64,000 nt of DNA from Sphingomonas sp. FARSPH (GCF_003355005.1 NZ_CP029985.1:2409001-2473000); one strand, 5' to 3'. Numbered from the stretch's first letter, positions 9,103 through 17,383 are shown. Notes: generated by a model from the sequence alone, not told the origin. Program-made: numbers and translations.

Positions 9103-9288
9103 ATGTCCAGGGATACACATTTCTTTCGCGAGCAGGCCGAGCTTCAGCGGACCGCCGCGGCGCAGGCGACGCTCGACAACGTGCGCGAGCGGTGCGAGCG
9201 GGCCGCGACCTCGTGGGAGGCGATGGCCGCCCGTTCCGAACTGACCGAGCGCCGGCGCGGCGAGCGCGAAGCGCGAACCGCCGGGTGA
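9103..9288 (+). CDS. small charged helical protein, 61 aa
   Basis: Starts 3 bases after the preceding stop. The product is almost entirely predicted helix (FREQAELQRTAAAQATLDNVRERCERAATSWEAMAAR) with a basic tail. Similar short proteins occur in sphingomonads without a known function. No signal peptide or membrane segment. Confidence 0.6.
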   Translation: MSRDTHFFREQAELQRTAAAQATLDNVRERCERAATSWEAMAARSELTERRRGEREARTAG

Positions 9289-9400
9289 CGATCGCCACGA
9301 CGGCGATCATCGCTGGTGCCGCGGCCGTTTCGACGGCCTCTTATTCCCTATGCCGTGCCGTGCCGCAGGGCCTGCGCCGCTATTATTGGTGGGCGCGACG

Positions 9401-9913
9401 ATGATCGCGGCCCGTTACGAAACCCTCAGCCGCGCCGCCATCTTCCTCGCCGGGATCGATCCCGGCTCTTCCGCGTCGCAGCGCGCCGACTATGCGCGGT
9501 CGCGATTCGTGGGCAATTGCCTGAGCGAGATCGACCGATTCTACGCGTTGCTGATCGATGCCGTCGTCGACGCATCGCCGGCGCTGGCGCGGGAGCGCAA
9601 CACGGCGCTGAAGCTCGGCCGCGTGTCGCCGGACGCGATCGGGTTGATCGCCGATCAGCGTCGCCTGCGCGCTATCGGGCGGACGCGCGCCTGCCTATCT
9701 TATTGCCGTGGCCGTGTGTGCCGGCCCGACGATCGCGGAACGGCGTGGATGAGCGCGGGCTGGACGGGGCGCGACGGCGTGCGCCTGCGCCGTTATGCGA
9801 TGGGCGACCGGCTGCATCCCTCGACCCGCGATCTTGCGGACATCGCGGCTTTCTATCAGCGGCTGGGCGATGCGCTCGTCGTGCCCGGGGCCGCGCTCGC
9901 CAGGGCGGCCTGA
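9401..9913 (+). CDS. hypothetical protein, 170 aa
   Basis: Not recognised. The N-terminal part is helical (ETLSRAAIFLAGIDP, then ADYARSRFVGNCLSEIDRFYALLIDAV); the C-terminal half is Arg-rich with three cysteines around CLSYCRGRVC. The ATG at 9401 follows a 112-base gap after the 61-aa gene. It is not a RES-type toxin by motif. The coding frame is supported by third-position GC and by its length, but not by homology I can name. Confidence 0.55.
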   Translation: MIAARYETLSRAAIFLAGIDPGSSASQRADYARSRFVGNCLSEIDRFYALLIDAVVDASPALARERNTALKLGRVSPDAIGLIADQRRLRAIGRTRACLSYCRGRVCRPDDRGTAWMSAGWTGRDGVRLRRYAMGDRLHPSTRDLADIAAFYQRLGDALVVPGAALARAA

Positions 9914-9966
9914 CGCGAGACGCGGGCCATGGCGCAGCGCGCGCGCCGGCGTTACACCGCGTCGAC

Positions 9967-10968
9967 ATGAAGCCCGTCATCTTCGGCCTGTCCGGCCCCG
10001 CGCTCACCGGCGACGAACGCGCCTTCTTCGCCGACGTCGAACCCGCTGGCTACATCCTCTTCAAGCGCAACGTGGAAACGCGCGACCAACTGCGCGCGCT
10101 GACCGATTCGCTACGCGATCTCGCCGGGCGCGACGATCTGGCGATCCTGATCGATCAGGAGGGCGGGCGCGTCGCGCGGATGGCGCCGCCGGAATGGCCC
10201 GCCTTTCCCGCCGGCCCCGCCTTCGCCGCGCTGTACGAGCGGGCGCCGATGTCCGCGATCCAGGCGATGCGCGCCAACGGCCAGGCGCTTGGCCTGATGC
10301 TCAGCGCGGTCGGTATCACCGTCGATTGCGCGCCGCTGCTCGACGTCGCGCAGCCCGACACGACGGCGGCGATCGCCAGCCGCGCCTATGGCAGCGACCC
10401 GATGCAGGTCGCCGCGCTCGGCCGGGCGATGCTGGAGGGGCTGGCGGCGGGCGGCGTCGTCGGCGTCGTCAAGCATATGCCCGGCCACGGCCGCGCGATC
10501 GTCGATTCGCATTACGATCTGCCGACCGTCACGGCGGATGCCGAATCGCTTGCGATCGACCTCGAACCGTTCCGCACGCTTGCGCAAGCGCCGATGGGGA
10601 TGACGTCGCACATCGTCTTCCAGGCGTGGGATGCGGCACGGCCCGCGACGCTGTCGCCCGTCGTCATCGCACAGGTGATCCGCGGCATGATCGGCTTCGA
10701 CGGCCTGCTGATGACCGACGATATCGACATGAAGGCGCTGTCGGGCAGTGCGGGGGACAAGGCCGCGGGTGCGATCGCGGCGGGATGCGACCTCGTCCTC
10801 GATTGCTGGGCGCGGATGGACGAGATGGTCGATATCGCGAACCGGTTGGGCGACATCGCGCCCGCCGCCCGCGCGCGGCTCGATCGCGCGATGGCGATGC
10901 GCACTCCGCCGCAGGGCGATTTCAACGCGCTGATCGCCCGCCGCGACGCCTTCCTCGCGCTCGCCTGA
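9967..10968 (+). CDS. nagZ: beta-N-acetylhexosaminidase
   Basis: 333 residues, glycoside hydrolase family 3. It removes N-acetylglucosamine from muropeptides in the cytosol during peptidoglycan recycling. The hallmark motifs are IDQEGGRVARM near residue 60 and VKHMPGHGRAIVDSH near residue 170 (catalytic His/Asp loop), then MTDDIDMKALSG near 250 containing the nucleophile Asp region. The ATG at 9967 gives the normal family N-terminus (MKPVIFGLSG). TGATG overlap with scpA. Confidence 0.95.
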   Translation: MKPVIFGLSGPALTGDERAFFADVEPAGYILFKRNVETRDQLRALTDSLRDLAGRDDLAILIDQEGGRVARMAPPEWPAFPAGPAFAALYERAPMSAIQAMRANGQALGLMLSAVGITVDCAPLLDVAQPDTTAAIASRAYGSDPMQVAALGRAMLEGLAAGGVVGVVKHMPGHGRAIVDSHYDLPTVTADAESLAIDLEPFRTLAQAPMGMTSHIVFQAWDAARPATLSPVVIAQVIRGMIGFDGLLMTDDIDMKALSGSAGDKAAGAIAAGCDLVLDCWARMDEMVDIANRLGDIAPAARARLDRAMAMRTPPQGDFNALIARRDAFLALA

Positions 10969-11693
10969 TGGCCGAACCCGAGCAGCTGACGCTCGATCTC
11001 GACGGGTGGGAGGGGCCGCTCGACCTGTTGCTGTCGCTCGCGCGCGCGCAGAAGGTGGATCTGCGCGCCATCTCGATCCTCGCGCTCGTCGAGCAATATC
11101 TGCGCTTCGTCGATCGGGCGAAGGTGCTGCGCCTCGAGCTGGCCGCCGATTATCTCGTGATGGCGGCGTGGCTCGCCTACCTCAAGTCGGCACTGCTGCT
11201 GCCGCGCGATCCGGAGGTGGAGGTCGATCCCGAGGAACTGGCGCTCCGCCTGCAATTGCGCCTTGAGCGGTTGAACGCGATGCGCGAGGCGGGCGCGCGG
11301 TTGATGGCGCGCGACCGGCTGGGCCGCGACGTCTTCACGCGGGCAAGGCCGGAGGGGCTTCGCACCGTCCGCCATGCACGATGGCAGGCGGAGCTGTACG
11401 ACGTCATCGCCGCCTACGGCCGGATCAGCGCGCGCAACCGTCCGGTGATGCACGTCGTCGCCGATCGGGAGGTAATGACGCTGGAGACGGCGCTGGCACG
11501 GATCGGCGCGCTGCTCGGTGTGCGGCTCGACTGGTCGACGCTGGAAAGCTTCCTGCCCGACGGCAGCGCGCGGCTGCGCAAGTCGGCGCTCGCCTCGTCC
11601 TTCCTCGCCGCGCTTGAACTGGCGAAGCAGGGCAGGGCCGAATTGCGCCAGAGCGCGCCCTTCGCGCCGCTCTACCTGCGGGCCGCATCATGA
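10968..11693 (+). CDS. scpA: segregation and condensation protein A
   Basis: 241 residues, kleisin subunit of the SMC-ScpAB condensin that compacts and segregates the chromosome. The opening WEGPLDLLLSLARAQKVDL is the family signature, followed by LAADYLVMAAWLAYLKSALLLP. The C-terminal winged-helix region is present (ALARIGALLGV, LASSFLAALELAKQG). Overlaps nagZ by one base and scpB by four; the order nagZ-scpA-scpB is common in alphaproteobacteria. Confidence 0.95.
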   Translation: MAEPEQLTLDLDGWEGPLDLLLSLARAQKVDLRAISILALVEQYLRFVDRAKVLRLELAADYLVMAAWLAYLKSALLLPRDPEVEVDPEELALRLQLRLERLNAMREAGARLMARDRLGRDVFTRARPEGLRTVRHARWQAELYDVIAAYGRISARNRPVMHVVADREVMTLETALARIGALLGVRLDWSTLESFLPDGSARLRKSALASSFLAALELAKQGRAELRQSAPFAPLYLRAAS

Positions 11694-12280
11694 AGCCGCC
11701 CGATGACGTCGTCCGCGCGGTCGAGGCTTTGCTGTTCGCCTCGGCGGAGCCGTTGTCGCTCGATTCGATCCGCGCCCATGTCGGCGGCGGCGACGTGCGC
11801 GCGGCGCTCGCCCGGCTTGAAGCGGATTATGCCAGCCGCGGTATCGCGCTCGTCCGCCGCGGGGAGCGCTGGCATTTCCAGACCGCGCCCGACCTCGCGC
11901 ACCTGCTGCGCCGCGATCGCGAAGAGCCGCGCCGCCTGTCGCGTGCGGGTGTCGAGACGCTGGCGATCATCGCCTATCACGAGCCGGTGACCCGCGCCGA
12001 GATCGAGGCGATCCGCGGCGTGCAGATATCGAAGGGCACGCTCGACGTGCTGATGGAGGCCGGCTGGGTGCGCCCCGCCGGGCGGCGCGAGGTGCCGGGA
12101 CGGCCACTGACCTATGCGACGACGCCCGCTTTTCTCGCACATTTCGGCCTCGCCAGCCGCCGCGACCTGCCCGGCATCGACGATCTGCGCGCCGCCGGGC
12201 TGCTCGACCCGATCGACCTTGTGCGCGAAGGCGTACTGGCGGGGGCTTTGGCAGTGGAAAAGGACGACGACACCGACTAG
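11690..12280 (+). CDS. scpB: segregation and condensation protein B
   Basis: 196 residues with two winged-helix domains: VRAVEALLFASAEPLS at the N-terminus and RLSRAGVETLAIIAYHEPVTRAEIE near residue 85, both family signatures. It partners ScpA in the condensin complex. The last 15 residues are acidic (EKDDDTD). ATGA overlap with scpA, and the tat operon follows after 27 bases, so nagZ to tatC may be one transcript. Confidence 0.95.
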   Translation: MKPPDDVVRAVEALLFASAEPLSLDSIRAHVGGGDVRAALARLEADYASRGIALVRRGERWHFQTAPDLAHLLRRDREEPRRLSRAGVETLAIIAYHEPVTRAEIEAIRGVQISKGTLDVLMEAGWVRPAGRREVPGRPLTYATTPAFLAHFGLASRRDLPGIDDLRAAGLLDPIDLVREGVLAGALAVEKDDDTD

Positions 12281-12307
12281 ATGGTAGGGAGTTTCAGGAG
12301 ACATGCC

Positions 12308-12547
12308 ATGGGCAGCTTCAGCCCGATCCATCTGCTCGTCCTTGCCGTCGTCGCCATCCTGCTGCTCGGCGGCGGCCGCTTCTCCAACCTGATGGGCGAC
12401 GTCGCCAAGGGCGTGAAGAACTTCAAGAAGGGCATGGCGGAACAGGACGACGACGTCGTCGCCAAGCCCGCGCCGCGTATCGAGGCGCAGAAGTCCGCCG
12501 AACCCGCGTTCGACCGCGACGGCGAGCGCGTCCGCGAAGACCGCTGA
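12308..12547 (+). CDS. tatA: Sec-independent translocase subunit TatA
   Basis: 79 residues. One N-terminal membrane helix (IHLLVLAVVAILLLGGGRF), an amphipathic helix (FSNLMGDVAKGVKNFKKGM) and an acidic/charged tail, as expected for the pore-forming TatA. The ATG at 12308 has CAGGAG 7 bases upstream; an earlier in-frame ATG at 12281 would add nine atypical residues. First gene of tatABC. Confidence 0.95.
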   Translation: MGSFSPIHLLVLAVVAILLLGGGRFSNLMGDVAKGVKNFKKGMAEQDDDVVAKPAPRIEAQKSAEPAFDRDGERVREDR

Positions 12548-12576
12548 GCCCGATCGTTCGATAGCGCCACGCGCCC

Positions 12577-13017
12577 ATGTTCGATATCGCGCCGTCCGAA
12601 TTTCTGCTGGTCGCCTTCGTCGCGCTGGTGGTGATCGGGCCGAAGGACCTGCCCAAGGCGATGCGGGTGGTCGGTTACTGGGTCGGCAAGGCGCGCGGCG
12701 TCGCGCGCCAGTTCCGCCAGGGCTTCGACAACATGGTCCGCGAGGCGGAGCTGGAGGAGATGGAGAAGCGCTGGGCCGCGGAGAATGCGCGGATCATGGC
12801 CGAACATCCCGCGACGCCCGCCGGCGAAACGGCACATGGCGATAATGCCGGGGCGGCACCTGCCGTCGTCGAGCATGACGCGCCCGCGCTCGTCGAACCG
12901 CCGGTGATCCACGATCGCCCCGCGCCGCCGTCCCCGCCCATCAGTGTCGACCATCCTGTCGTCGAACCCGCCGCACCGCACCATCCTGCGCCCCCGCGCG
13001 AAGGCGCACCGTCATGA
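12577..13017 (+). CDS. tatB: Sec-independent translocase subunit TatB
   Basis: 146 residues. MFDIAPSEFLLVAFVALVVIGPKDLP is the TatB type membrane segment (Glu at position 8), followed by an amphipathic helix and a Pro/Ala-rich tail. TatB with TatC forms the receptor for twin-arginine signals. It overlaps tatC by four bases. Confidence 0.95.
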   Translation: MFDIAPSEFLLVAFVALVVIGPKDLPKAMRVVGYWVGKARGVARQFRQGFDNMVREAELEEMEKRWAAENARIMAEHPATPAGETAHGDNAGAAPAVVEHDAPALVEPPVIHDRPAPPSPPISVDHPVVEPAAPHHPAPPREGAPS

Positions 13018-13811
13018 GCGACGAGGCGCTGGCCGATGGCCATGACGAGATCGACGCCAGCCGCGCGCCGCTGCTCGATCATCTGGTCGAACTGCGCCGC
13101 CGCCTGCTCTATTGCATCGCCGCGGTCGCGGTCTGTTTCGGTGCGGCGATGTATTTCGCCAATCCGATCTTCGCCTTCCTGCTGAAACCGCTGCGCACGG
13201 CAGGGCAGACGGAGGTGATCTTCACCACCGTCTACGGCGGCTTCTTCACCGAGGTGAAGCTCGCCTTCTTCACCGCGATGATGCTGAGCTTTCCGGTCAT
13301 CTCCAACCAGGCGTGGCGGTTCATCGCGCCGGGGCTGTACAAGAAGGAAAAGCGCGCGCTACTGCCGTTCCTGCTCGCGACGCCGGTGCTGTTCACCGCG
13401 GGTGCGGCGATGGCCTATTATGTCGCGGTGCCGATGGCGCTGCATTTCCTGCTCGGCTATTCGGGCATGGTCGGCGGCGTGAAGCGCCAGGCGCTGCCCG
13501 ACATCGCCGAATATCTGTCGTTCATCATGCAATTCCTGTTCGGCTTCGGCATCGCCTTCCTGCTACCGGTGCTGCTGATGCTGCTCGAGCGGGCGGGGAT
13601 CGTCACGCGCCAGCAGCTGAAGTCGGCGCGGCGTTATGCGATCGTCGGCGCCTTCGCGATCGCGGCGGTACTGACGCCGCCGGACGTCGGCTCGCAACTG
13701 CTGCTCGCGATACCCTTGTGCCTGCTCTACGAACTCGCGCTCGTCGGGATATGGTTCACCGAACGCAAGCGCGCGAAGATCGCCGCGGCGGAGGAAGCGC
13801 AGGCCGCCTGA
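13014..13811 (+). CDS. tatC: Sec-independent translocase subunit TatC
   Basis: 265 residues, polytopic inner-membrane protein with about six helices. Family motifs seen are HLVELRRRLLYCI near residue 22, FTEVKLAFF near 80, and PDVGSQLLLAIPLCLLYELAL near the end. TatC recognises RR signals. The next feature is a strong terminator that closes the operon. Confidence 0.96.
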   Translation: MSDEALADGHDEIDASRAPLLDHLVELRRRLLYCIAAVAVCFGAAMYFANPIFAFLLKPLRTAGQTEVIFTTVYGGFFTEVKLAFFTAMMLSFPVISNQAWRFIAPGLYKKEKRALLPFLLATPVLFTAGAAMAYYVAVPMALHFLLGYSGMVGGVKRQALPDIAEYLSFIMQFLFGFGIAFLLPVLLMLLERAGIVTRQQLKSARRYAIVGAFAIAAVLTPPDVGSQLLLAIPLCLLYELALVGIWFTERKRAKIAAAEEAQAA

Positions 13812-13838
13812 CAGCCGGTGGCGCCCCGTCGGCCATAG

Positions 13839-13874
13839 AAAAAGCCTCCCGCCCTCATGGGCGGGAGGCTTTTT
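13839..13874. terminator. strong bidirectional rho-independent terminator
   Basis: An 11-bp GC stem (GCCTCCCGCCC/GGGCGGGAGGC) with TCAT loop, flanked by A5 on the left and T5 on the right. It ends tatABC on the plus strand and the entericidin-like gene on the minus strand. Confidence 0.92.
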
Positions 13875-13897
13875 GGTAAGCCGGTCTGGCGTCCGCG

Positions 13898-14032
13898 TTA
13901 CTTGGACTTGTCGGCGGTCTTCGCGACGGTGTTGCCGGCAGAGCTCACGTCCTTGCCCATGCCTTCGACAGTGTTGCACGCGGTGACCATCAGCGCACCC
14001 GCGACGACGGCGAACCCAAGAAGCTTACGCAT
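13898..14032 (-). CDS. entericidin A/B-like small lipoprotein
   Basis: 44 residues. The lipobox is LMVTAC (Cys19 or so), after MRKLLGFAVVAGA, and the mature peptide NTVEGMGKDVSSAGNTVAKTADK has the entericidin pattern (CNTxxGxGxD). Such lipoproteins are often stationary-phase or stress induced. GAGGAGAAG lies 6 bases upstream of the ATG. No GGAAC-N16/17-CGTT site was found upstream. Confidence 0.85.
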   Translation of the reverse strand: MRKLLGFAVVAGALMVTACNTVEGMGKDVSSAGNTVAKTADKSK

Positions 14033-14194
14033 CGAATCTTCTCCTCGATGAAACGGAATTGGTGCGGTGCCAATGTTCGGAACGGCGGATCGTTCCGGTA
14101 TCGCAATGCCTTTGGTACGGAAACGTTCACGAACAGGGTCGGCGTGTCCAGCGGACCCGGTCTCCGCGACGCGATCGCTTCCTGGAAACGTTAA

Positions 14195-14245
14195 AGGCCC
14201 GGAAGCAACACCGGGGGGGGGGGGAGGGTTGCTGCTTCCGGGCCT
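14195..14245 (-). terminator. hairpin terminator with a G12/C12 homopolymer in its loop
   Basis: A 12-bp stem (AGGCCCGGAAGC/GCTTCCGGGCCT) encloses a 27-base loop holding 12 consecutive G on the plus strand (14213-14224). Read on the minus strand the stem is followed by TTTAA, so it most likely ends the kinase gene at 14361. Confidence 0.75.
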
Positions 14246-14360
14246 ATGTCGTGGATCGCGAGAGCGGGGGGGCATAAGGTCGCGATCCGAGGTGCATAAC
14301 GAGGCGCCTGGGCGCCGGTTCCATGAAAACTTCCGGTGCGGCGAATCTTTTTGGCCAACC

Positions 14361-15950
14361 TCAATCGCGGCCCGGTATCGTAAAGGCGATCTCGTAAGCG
14401 CCCGTCATCGGATCGTGATGCAGCGGTGCGCGCAGCTGGCGCGACAGGCCCTCGATCACGCGGCCGTAGCGCGTGGACAGCAGCTTGGTCAGCGTCTCGC
14501 TCTCGACGAAGGCGCGCGATACGACGCGCAGCGTGGCGCGCTTGTCCTCTTCGCCGGGCTTGATCGCGACGCGGATCTGCGCCGCGGGGTCGCACGTCAT
14601 CGCCAGTTCGATCGTCTCCGTGACGAGGAAGGCGACCGCGACCGCGACGTCCTGGTTGACCAGGAACGGGTCGACGTCGAGCGCGATGACGAGGCTGCTC
14701 GCCCCCTCCGGTGCGGTCGCGCGGATGTTGGAGGCGAGCTCGCCGATCACCGAACGCAGGTTGAGCCCGCGATTTTCCTCCATCTCCGCGAAATGGTTGC
14801 GGTGGACGACGGCGAGCGCATCGACGCGGCGCTGGATCGAGGCATAGGCCGCGGTCGCATCCGCACTGGGCGCGCCGCGCGCGTGGAAGTTTATGAGGCT
14901 CGAGATGACCTGCAGGTTGTTCTTGACGCGGTGATGCACCTCGCGTGTCAGCTTGGTCTGGCGGACCACCGCGTCTGCCAGTCCCGCTTCGTGCAGGGCG
15001 ACGGTGCGGCTGATCGCGCGGAACGTATCGCCAAGTTCGCGGATCTCCTGCGCGGGCAGCGGCCCGAGCTTGCCCGGATCGATGACCTCGCCGGGGGTAT
15101 AGGCGGCGACGCTGGCGCGCAGCAGGCGCAGCGGCCGGATCAGCAGCCGGTCGACGACGAACCAGGACAGCCCCGCCGCCGCCGCCCACATCAGCAAAGG
15201 CAGCATCAGCGCGACGAGAAACGACGAGGTGATGGGCGCGCTGCGCATGCTGGTGCGCAGCATCAACCCGTCGAGCCCGATCGGCGTCTCCACCGTCTCG
15301 ATACGGTCGAGCGGGCCAAGGCCCGGAATATCGGTCAGCGAGAGCGTGTTGGCGCCATCGACCAACGCCGTGCTGAGCGGCACCGCGCGGCTGCCCGATG
15401 CGGCAAGCCGCGACAGGAAGGCGGTGGGGAAGAGCACGCGGGCGATCGGCGATCCGCCCGGCGCCGCGACCGACAGGACGAGGCCGCGGTCGCCGAGCAC
15501 CGCGATATCCATCGTCTTGTCGACGGAGGGTAAGGACGCATCGATCGCCTGTCCGCACAGCAGGCGGCCGCGCCGGTCGACGATGGAGAAGCGCGTGCCG
15601 ATCGCGGCCTGCTGCGCGAAGACACCCTGCGCGCGCGCGCAACTCGGCGCGTCGGCGGGATCCTCGCGCAACGCCTCGACCGCGACCTGTAGCGCGGTGG
15701 TGTCGCCGATCAGCTCGATCGCGATGTTGCGCGCGCTTTCGGTCGCGGCGATTCGCAGCCGGGCGCGCACTTCCGCATCGGCGACGCGGCCGGTCTGCAA
15801 CGTCGCGGCGATCGCGATCAATGCCAGCAACAGCAGTGCGATAGACAGCGTTATGAACAGCTTGGCGCCGGTCGGCAGGCGCGAGAGGGCGGATATGGGG
15901 GTCATCGCCGCGCGACGGGTCGCGTCGGCGGCATCGGTTACGGAGGCCAT
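14361..15950 (-). CDS. phyP: GSR sensor histidine kinase/phosphatase (PhyP-like, HisKA_2 type)
   Basis: 529 residues. Membrane helices at about 30-50 and 243-266 flank a periplasmic sensor domain of roughly 190 residues with a Cys pair region; a HAMP-like linker follows (269-320). The HisKA_2 motif LTREVHHRVKNNLQVISSLI puts the phospho-acceptor at about H340, then a degenerate HATPase domain. It lies 10 bases downstream of nepR, the position of phyP in the Sphingomonas GSR locus, where the product controls PhyR phosphorylation. Kinase versus phosphatase role cannot be told from the sequence. An alternative ATG is at 15905. Confidence 0.85.
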   Translation of the reverse strand: MASVTDAADATRRAAMTPISALSRLPTGAKLFITLSIALLLLALIAIAATLQTGRVADAEVRARLRIAATESARNIAIELIGDTTALQVAVEALREDPADAPSCARAQGVFAQQAAIGTRFSIVDRRGRLLCGQAIDASLPSVDKTMDIAVLGDRGLVLSVAAPGGSPIARVLFPTAFLSRLAASGSRAVPLSTALVDGANTLSLTDIPGLGPLDRIETVETPIGLDGLMLRTSMRSAPITSSFLVALMLPLLMWAAAAGLSWFVVDRLLIRPLRLLRASVAAYTPGEVIDPGKLGPLPAQEIRELGDTFRAISRTVALHEAGLADAVVRQTKLTREVHHRVKNNLQVISSLINFHARGAPSADATAAYASIQRRVDALAVVHRNHFAEMEENRGLNLRSVIGELASNIRATAPEGASSLVIALDVDPFLVNQDVAVAVAFLVTETIELAMTCDPAAQIRVAIKPGEEDKRATLRVVSRAFVESETLTKLLSTRYGRVIEGLSRQLRAPLHHDPMTGAYEIAFTIPGRD

Positions 15951-15960
15951 GCCCCCTTGG

Positions 15961-16128
15961 CTAGGCGAGCTTGTTCAGCAGGTCGAGCATTTCGTCCGGA
16001 ACGCTCTCGTCGATCGTCTTCTGGTACGCCGAACGCAACGCCGCGCCCATGTCGCGGTCGCTGCCGTCGCCCTTTTCGGGCGCTTTTTTCGACGACGTCT
16101 TCCGGTCCTTGTCGCTGGCCAAATCCAA
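15961..16128 (-). CDS. nepR: anti-sigma factor NepR
   Basis: 55 residues from a TTG start. The C-terminal block GAALRSAYQKTIDESVPDEM followed by LDLLNKL is the NepR signature, which binds and inhibits EcfG and is sequestered by phosphorylated PhyR. No ATG gives a family-like N-terminus. The TTG at 16128 has AGGGGG at a 5-base spacing, better than the TTG at 16131. Probably cotranscribed with the kinase gene. Confidence 0.88.
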   Translation of the reverse strand: MDLASDKDRKTSSKKAPEKGDGSDRDMGAALRSAYQKTIDESVPDEMLDLLNKLA

Positions 16129-16234
16129 CAAATCCCCCTGGTGGCCCGGCGATGTCCAGGCAATCGACGCAACGAAACATCCGCGACCCGTTGGCCGCGC
16201 TGACGGCGACTTTTGGGCGTTGGTCGGCGGATGA

Positions 16235-16259
16235 AACCAAATCGATGCTCGATGGTTCC
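16235..16259. promoter_or_regulatory. palindromic EcfG-type promoter between nepR and phyR
   Basis: On the minus strand GGAAC (16259-16255), 16 bases, then GGTT, which fits the alphaproteobacterial EcfG consensus GGAAC-N16/17-CGTT with one mismatch, about 107 bases upstream of nepR. Because the site is nearly an inverted repeat, the plus strand reads GAAAC-N16-GGTT toward phyR, one further mismatch. Confidence 0.6.
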
Positions 16260-16387
16260 ATGGCGGCGCGAAAATTCCGCAGGTCCACGGGGGCGGCTGG
16301 GGTCTTCGACAAACACCGTTGCAAAGCCGCGGCCCCCCGCTCACCTATCGGGCCGCCAGTACATATTTCAGGGAGTGAAACCGACCC

Positions 16388-17194
16388 ATGTCGCTTGGAC
16401 AGCAACTCGCACCGCATCTTCCCTTCCTGCGGCGCTACGGCCGGGCCTTGACCGGCAGCCAGAACCAGGGCGACAAATATGTCCGTGCGACGTTGGAGGC
16501 GATCGTCGCGGCACCCGATCAGTTCCCGCGCGACGTCGATCCGCGGCTCGGCCTTTACCGCATGTTCCAGGGCATCTGGGCATCGGCCAACGCCGATGGG
16601 GCGGAGGAAACCTCGATCAGCGACATCGACGGCAGCGAGGCGGTCGCCCGCGCGCGTCTGGCGCGGATGACGCCGCTGTCGCGTCAGGCGCTGCTGCTCA
16701 CCGCGATGGAGGGCTTCTCGCCCGAAGACGCGGCCTATCTGATCGAGGTGGAGACGAGCGAGGTCGAGAGCCTCGTCGCGGAGGCGCTGGCAGAGATCGA
16801 GAAGCAGACGCGTGCCCGCGTACTCATCATCGAGGACGAGCCGATCATCGCGATGGATATCGAGACGATCGTGCGCGACCTGGGTCACGAAGTGACCGGC
16901 GTCGCCGTCACGCGCGACGAGGCGGTGGCGCTGGCGATGGAGGATCGTCCCGGCCTCGTCCTCGCCGACATCCAGCTTGCCGACGACAGTTCGGGCATCG
17001 ACGCGGTGAAGGACATCCTGGCGGAGTTCGAGGTGCCGGTGATCTTCATCACCGCTTTCCCGGAGCGGCTGCTCACCGGCGAGCGGCCGGAGCCGACCTT
17101 CCTGATCACCAAGCCGTTCCAGCGCTCGACGGTGAAGGCGGCGATCAGCCAGGCGCTGTTCTTCGACCAGAGTACGGTACCGGCTGCTGTCTGA
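16388..17194 (+). CDS. phyR: response regulator/anti-anti-sigma factor PhyR
   Basis: 268 residues. Residues 1-138 form a degenerate ECF sigma-like domain (sigma2/sigma4-like, e.g. LSRQALLLTAMEGFSPEDAAYL), residues 144-260 a receiver domain (RVLIIEDEPIIAMDIE; D194 in LADIQLADD is the phospho-acceptor; conserved K in LITKPF). Phosphorylation exposes the sigma-like domain to bind NepR and free EcfG. Its place between nepR and ecfG is diagnostic. Confidence 0.97.
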   Translation: MSLGQQLAPHLPFLRRYGRALTGSQNQGDKYVRATLEAIVAAPDQFPRDVDPRLGLYRMFQGIWASANADGAEETSISDIDGSEAVARARLARMTPLSRQALLLTAMEGFSPEDAAYLIEVETSEVESLVAEALAEIEKQTRARVLIIEDEPIIAMDIETIVRDLGHEVTGVAVTRDEAVALAMEDRPGLVLADIQLADDSSGIDAVKDILAEFEVPVIFITAFPERLLTGERPEPTFLITKPFQRSTVKAAISQALFFDQSTVPAAV

Positions 17195-17245
17195 ACGATC
17201 GGCGAAGGTTACGGACCCAAAACGTCTTTCGGGGGTTGAGGCATC

Positions 17246-17383
17246 ATGGCGGATCAGAACGAACCTGTGCATGTGACGACCACGGAAGCGCGGGCGGGTA
17301 GCACGCCGGGGGTCACGCGATATGTCCTCGGCATATCGCTGGTCCTGGTGATCGCGATCTTCGCCTTCCTCCTTCTTCGATAG
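17246..17383 (+). CDS. 45-residue single-pass membrane peptide in the GSR locus
   Basis: Hydrophilic N-terminus (MADQNEPVHVTTTEARAG) and one C-terminal helix (about 26-44, YVLGISLVLVIAIFAFLLL) ending in Arg. It lies between phyR (51 bases upstream) and ecfG (90 bases downstream) on the same strand. I know no function. The GGGGG at 17231-17235, about 10 bases upstream, could act as a ribosome binding site. Confidence 0.65.
   Translation: MADQNEPVHVTTTEARAGSTPGVTRYVLGISLVLVIAIFAFLLLR

Noticed and set aside
8636..9913. RES-type toxin next to the MbcA/ParS-like protein
   Set aside because: None of the neighbouring proteins shows a RES-domain pattern, so no complete toxin-antitoxin pair is claimed.
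14040..14130. EcfG promoter for the entericidin-like gene
   Set aside because: Two GGAAC words exist, but neither has CGTT at 16-17 bases on the gene's strand.
14067..15533. Open frame of 488 codons opposite the GSR kinase
   Set aside because: It overlaps the kinase gene almost fully and carries no domain; it also runs through the terminator hairpin.
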